Source of the DNA: Planctomycetota bacterium | Lineage (GTDB): Bacteria > Planctomycetota > UBA1135 > UBA2386 | DNA: 64,000 nucleotides | Assembly (NCBI GenBank): GCA_020638695.1 | Contig: JACKIB010000003.1 | Span: 262,726 to 326,725 of the forward strand | Direction of reading: 5' to 3' | Shown: positions 62,526 to 64,000 of the stretch, piece after piece | How the letters are laid out: each line of letters starts with the position of its first letter | Position numbering within the stretch: position 1 is the stretch's first letter | Notes under the pieces: generated by a model | Told to the model about the DNA's origin: nothing | What the model saw: the letters and a program-made list of their open reading frames with translations, nothing else | Database searches by the model: none | Position numbers and translations under genes: made by a program

Positions 62526-63855
62526 CGATCTCATGCTCCAGCATTGCCGCCTGTCGTTCCCAGAACGCATCGCCGTCGCTCGACTCCGGCGCCCGCGCAC
62601 CCTCGAGACGCGCGTACTCGACGAGCGCTGGGGCGTCGCGATACTCGGGCCGGCCGAGCAGCAGTCGCATCGCGGTCGCGGCCTCGCGCGGCGCCGCCAC
62701 GCATTCGAACGGCCGCTCCGGCGTGTGTCCGAGCAGTGCCCGGAACAGCGGCAGCATCTCCGGGTCGTGCAGCGGTGCGCCCTCGAAGGTCTGCTGCAGC
62801 GCGTCCGCGGCGAAGAACGGTGCCAGCGACAAGTAGGTCGACGCACATTTCGCGCACCGACAACACCAGCGGCGCTCGGCCGGCCCGGACAACCGCCAGT
62901 TGGCGTTGCAGCTGGTGACGACACCCAGCGCATCGGGGTAGCGGCGGGCGAGCAGGTGCGACACCGCCAGCGATCCTGCGACCCGTGCCGGGTTGAACAA
63001 CCGGGTTCCGGCGCCCAAGGTGTCGCGGGCGAAACCGCGGAACGCCTGTTCGAATTCCGACGACTTGCTCCACTGGTGGTTGATCGCGGTGCCGGCGACA
63101 GTCGGCTCGTCGGCGTCGCGCTCGTTGCTCATGCAGATGCTGTCGAACCCGTGCGCAACCGCGTAGAGCAGCGACACCGCCAACACGAAGGCCGTGACCG
63201 GCACGTGACCGTTGAGCGCCCCGACGCGGTTCATCTGCAGTAGGTTGGCACTCAACTGCCGCTCGCACACCGCCAGCGGCAGACCGAGCCACTGCGCGGT
63301 CTCGGTGATGCGTGGGTGACCACGCAGCCGGAACAGTGTGACGTCGAGGCCTCGATCGCGCAGCAGCTGCGCGGTGAGCACCGACTCGCGCCCGCCGCCG
63401 AACGGCAACAGAACCCGCCCGACGCGATCGGTCGGATGACCCGGTGCTTCAGGGACGGATGCCCGGCACGGGACACCGTCGAGGAACGAGGCGAGGTCCT
63501 GCTCGGCGACCTGCTGACGGTTGACGTGCAGGAACTCCTGCAGACCGGAGCGGTACAGCCGGTCGTAGAACGCCGCCTCGTCGGAGCCTAGCCGGTGCGG
63601 CCCGAGGTCGAAGTGCGGCGGGCAGTCGGCCTTGTAGTAGCTGACGCCGCCGATGATGTGCACCGCGCGCAGCGCCCTGTCGACCAGCCGCGGGTCCGCG
63701 GGCGACGCGACGCCGTCGAACGCCAGCTGCTCGCGAAAGCGCACCTGCCGGCCCGGTTCTCCCGCGAACGAGTAGTCGAGCTCGACGCGTCCCGACGCGG
63801 TGTGGAACTCGGCCCGATCGAAGGTGAATCGCGCGTACTGACCAACGCGTCGCAT
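62512..63855 (-). CDS. murL: UDP-MurNAc-L-Ala-L-Glu epimerase, MurL-like
   Basis: The 447-residue product matches the MurL pattern: VLLPFGGGRESVLTAQLLR (ATP-binding PP-loop-like), SICMSNERDADEPTVAGTAI, NHQWSKSSEFEQAFRGFAR and a Cys-rich WCCRCAKCASTYLSLAP late in the chain. MurL changes the terminal L-Glu of UDP-MurNAc-L-Ala-L-Glu to D-Glu with ATP. It overlaps murD by 14 bp, the same partnership as in Xanthomonas. A TAACGT box lies 9 nt before the ATG. Confidence 0.87.
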   Translation of the reverse strand: MRRVGQYARFTFDRAEFHTASGRVELDYSFAGEPGRQVRFREQLAFDGVASPADPRLVDRALRAVHIIGGVSYYKADCPPHFDLGPHRLGSDEAAFYDRLYRSGLQEFLHVNRQQVAEQDLASFLDGVPCRASVPEAPGHPTDRVGRVLLPFGGGRESVLTAQLLRDRGLDVTLFRLRGHPRITETAQWLGLPLAVCERQLSANLLQMNRVGALNGHVPVTAFVLAVSLLYAVAHGFDSICMSNERDADEPTVAGTAINHQWSKSSEFEQAFRGFARDTLGAGTRLFNPARVAGSLAVSHLLARRYPDALGVVTSCNANWRLSGPAERRWCCRCAKCASTYLSLAPFFAADALQQTFEGAPLHDPEMLPLFRALLGHTPERPFECVAAPREAATAMRLLLGRPEYRDAPALVEYARLEGARAPESSDGDAFWERQAAMLEHEIDALA

Positions 63856-63864
63856 CGGGCGGAG

Positions 63865-63870
63865 ACGTTA
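63865..63870 (-). promoter_or_regulatory. TAACGT box 9 nt before the murL start
   Basis: On the minus strand TAACGT (63870-63865), 9 nt, ATG 63855. It is a weaker member of the leaderless box set. Confidence 0.25.
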
Positions 63871-63933
63871 GTGGGCAGCCACCCCGTGCACCACCGACAT
63901 GGGGTTTTTCGCGACTCGCCGGAGGCTGGGGCG

Positions 63934-64000
63934 ATGCACGCGCGCGGTGTGCCTTCTACCGACCACCATCCGGTGCGCCCGCCCGAGGTCGGCCCGCACG
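63934..64000 (+). CDS. Possible start of a gene cut by the right edge
   Basis: ATG 63934 follows GGAGG (63921-63925) by 8 nt, a strong ribosome site, and the frame stays open for the remaining 22 codons (MHARGVPSTDHHPVRPPEVG). It is divergent from murL. Too little is present to name it. Confidence 0.4.
   Translation, partial: MHARGVPSTDHHPVRPPEVGPH

Overview
The window looks like chromosomal DNA of a high-GC (about 70 percent by eye) member of the Planctomycetota. The evidence is two secreted proteins of the long lineage-type kind (1-935 and 42986-44134), two sigma-54 response regulators, a sulfatase-like lipoprotein, a double DUF1080 protein, a PilM-free set of lipoproteins and outer-membrane proteins, and many tightly packed genes with GTG starts. 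Gram-negative-type envelope genes (LolA-like carrier, BamA/D15-like barrel, KdsB, RND/MMPL exporter) show that the cell has an outer membrane. Genus cannot be fixed from the sequence alone.

Layout. 1-6171: a truncated secreted protein, a TPR protein, then an ArsR-methyltransferase regulator coupled to ahcY (SAH hydrolase) and a triple FKBP-type isomerase. 6263-7543: a REP-associated tyrosine transposase (RAYT) bracketed by two large inverted palindromes. 7586-9914: a zinc-ribbon membrane protein and an SPFH/GYF protein (YdjG/YdjI-like pair). 10008-20836: an eleven-gene type II fatty-acid/polyene-like cluster (two complete ketosynthases, hotdog dehydratase, ACP, AMP-ligase, MMPL exporter, LolA-like carrier, two lipoproteins, CrtISO-like oxidoreductase). 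20982-27000: a sulfatase-like protein that has lost its formylglycine site, an unknown lipoprotein, a thioredoxin-like gene interrupted by one in-frame TGA placed exactly like the selenocysteine of selenoprotein N (SCUG motif), and a surface-antigen barrel. 27012-30529: TMTC-like glycosyltransferase/TPR protein, exonuclease III and an esterase. 30790-32507: ECF sigma factor, Cys-rich anti-sigma-like protein and a secreted protein with a Cys-every-five-residues repeat. 32726-42744: B12-binding radical SAM protein, helicase, a periplasmic-binding-protein/kinase/sigma-54-regulator trio, a DUF4136-like lipoprotein and an OpuBC-OpuBB fusion. 42986-45570: secreted protein and DUF1080 protein. 45965-50253: a lower-GC two-gene island (TrlF-like PHP-ATPase plus Schlafen AlbA_2 protein) lying against the 3' end of tRNA-Thr(CGT) (50419-50493), very likely defence cargo. 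50686-58780: HEAT protein, second sigma-54 regulator, LysM protein, lipoprotein, kdsB and pyrG. 58740-63855: reading leftward, murL-murD2-like, RimB-like protease, RimK-like ligase and M14 deacylase.

How they work together. ahcY with its fused sensor-regulator is an SAH-recycling unit. kdsB-pyrG pairs CTP synthesis with the CTP-using KDO activation step. murD plus murL indicates that D-glutamate of peptidoglycan is made by adding L-Glu and epimerising it on the nucleotide precursor. The 10-21 kb cluster should build, modify and export an acyl or polyene lipid to the outer membrane.

The strongest candidates for something undescribed are (i) the in-frame UGA selenoprotein candidate with a SECIS-like structure immediately after it, (ii) a recurrent TACNNT box placed 6-11 nt before start codons, which predicts leaderless mRNAs as a main mode of initiation here, (iii) the Cys-pentapeptide protein with its ECF system, and (iv) the TrlF/AlbA_2 pair at tRNA-Thr.
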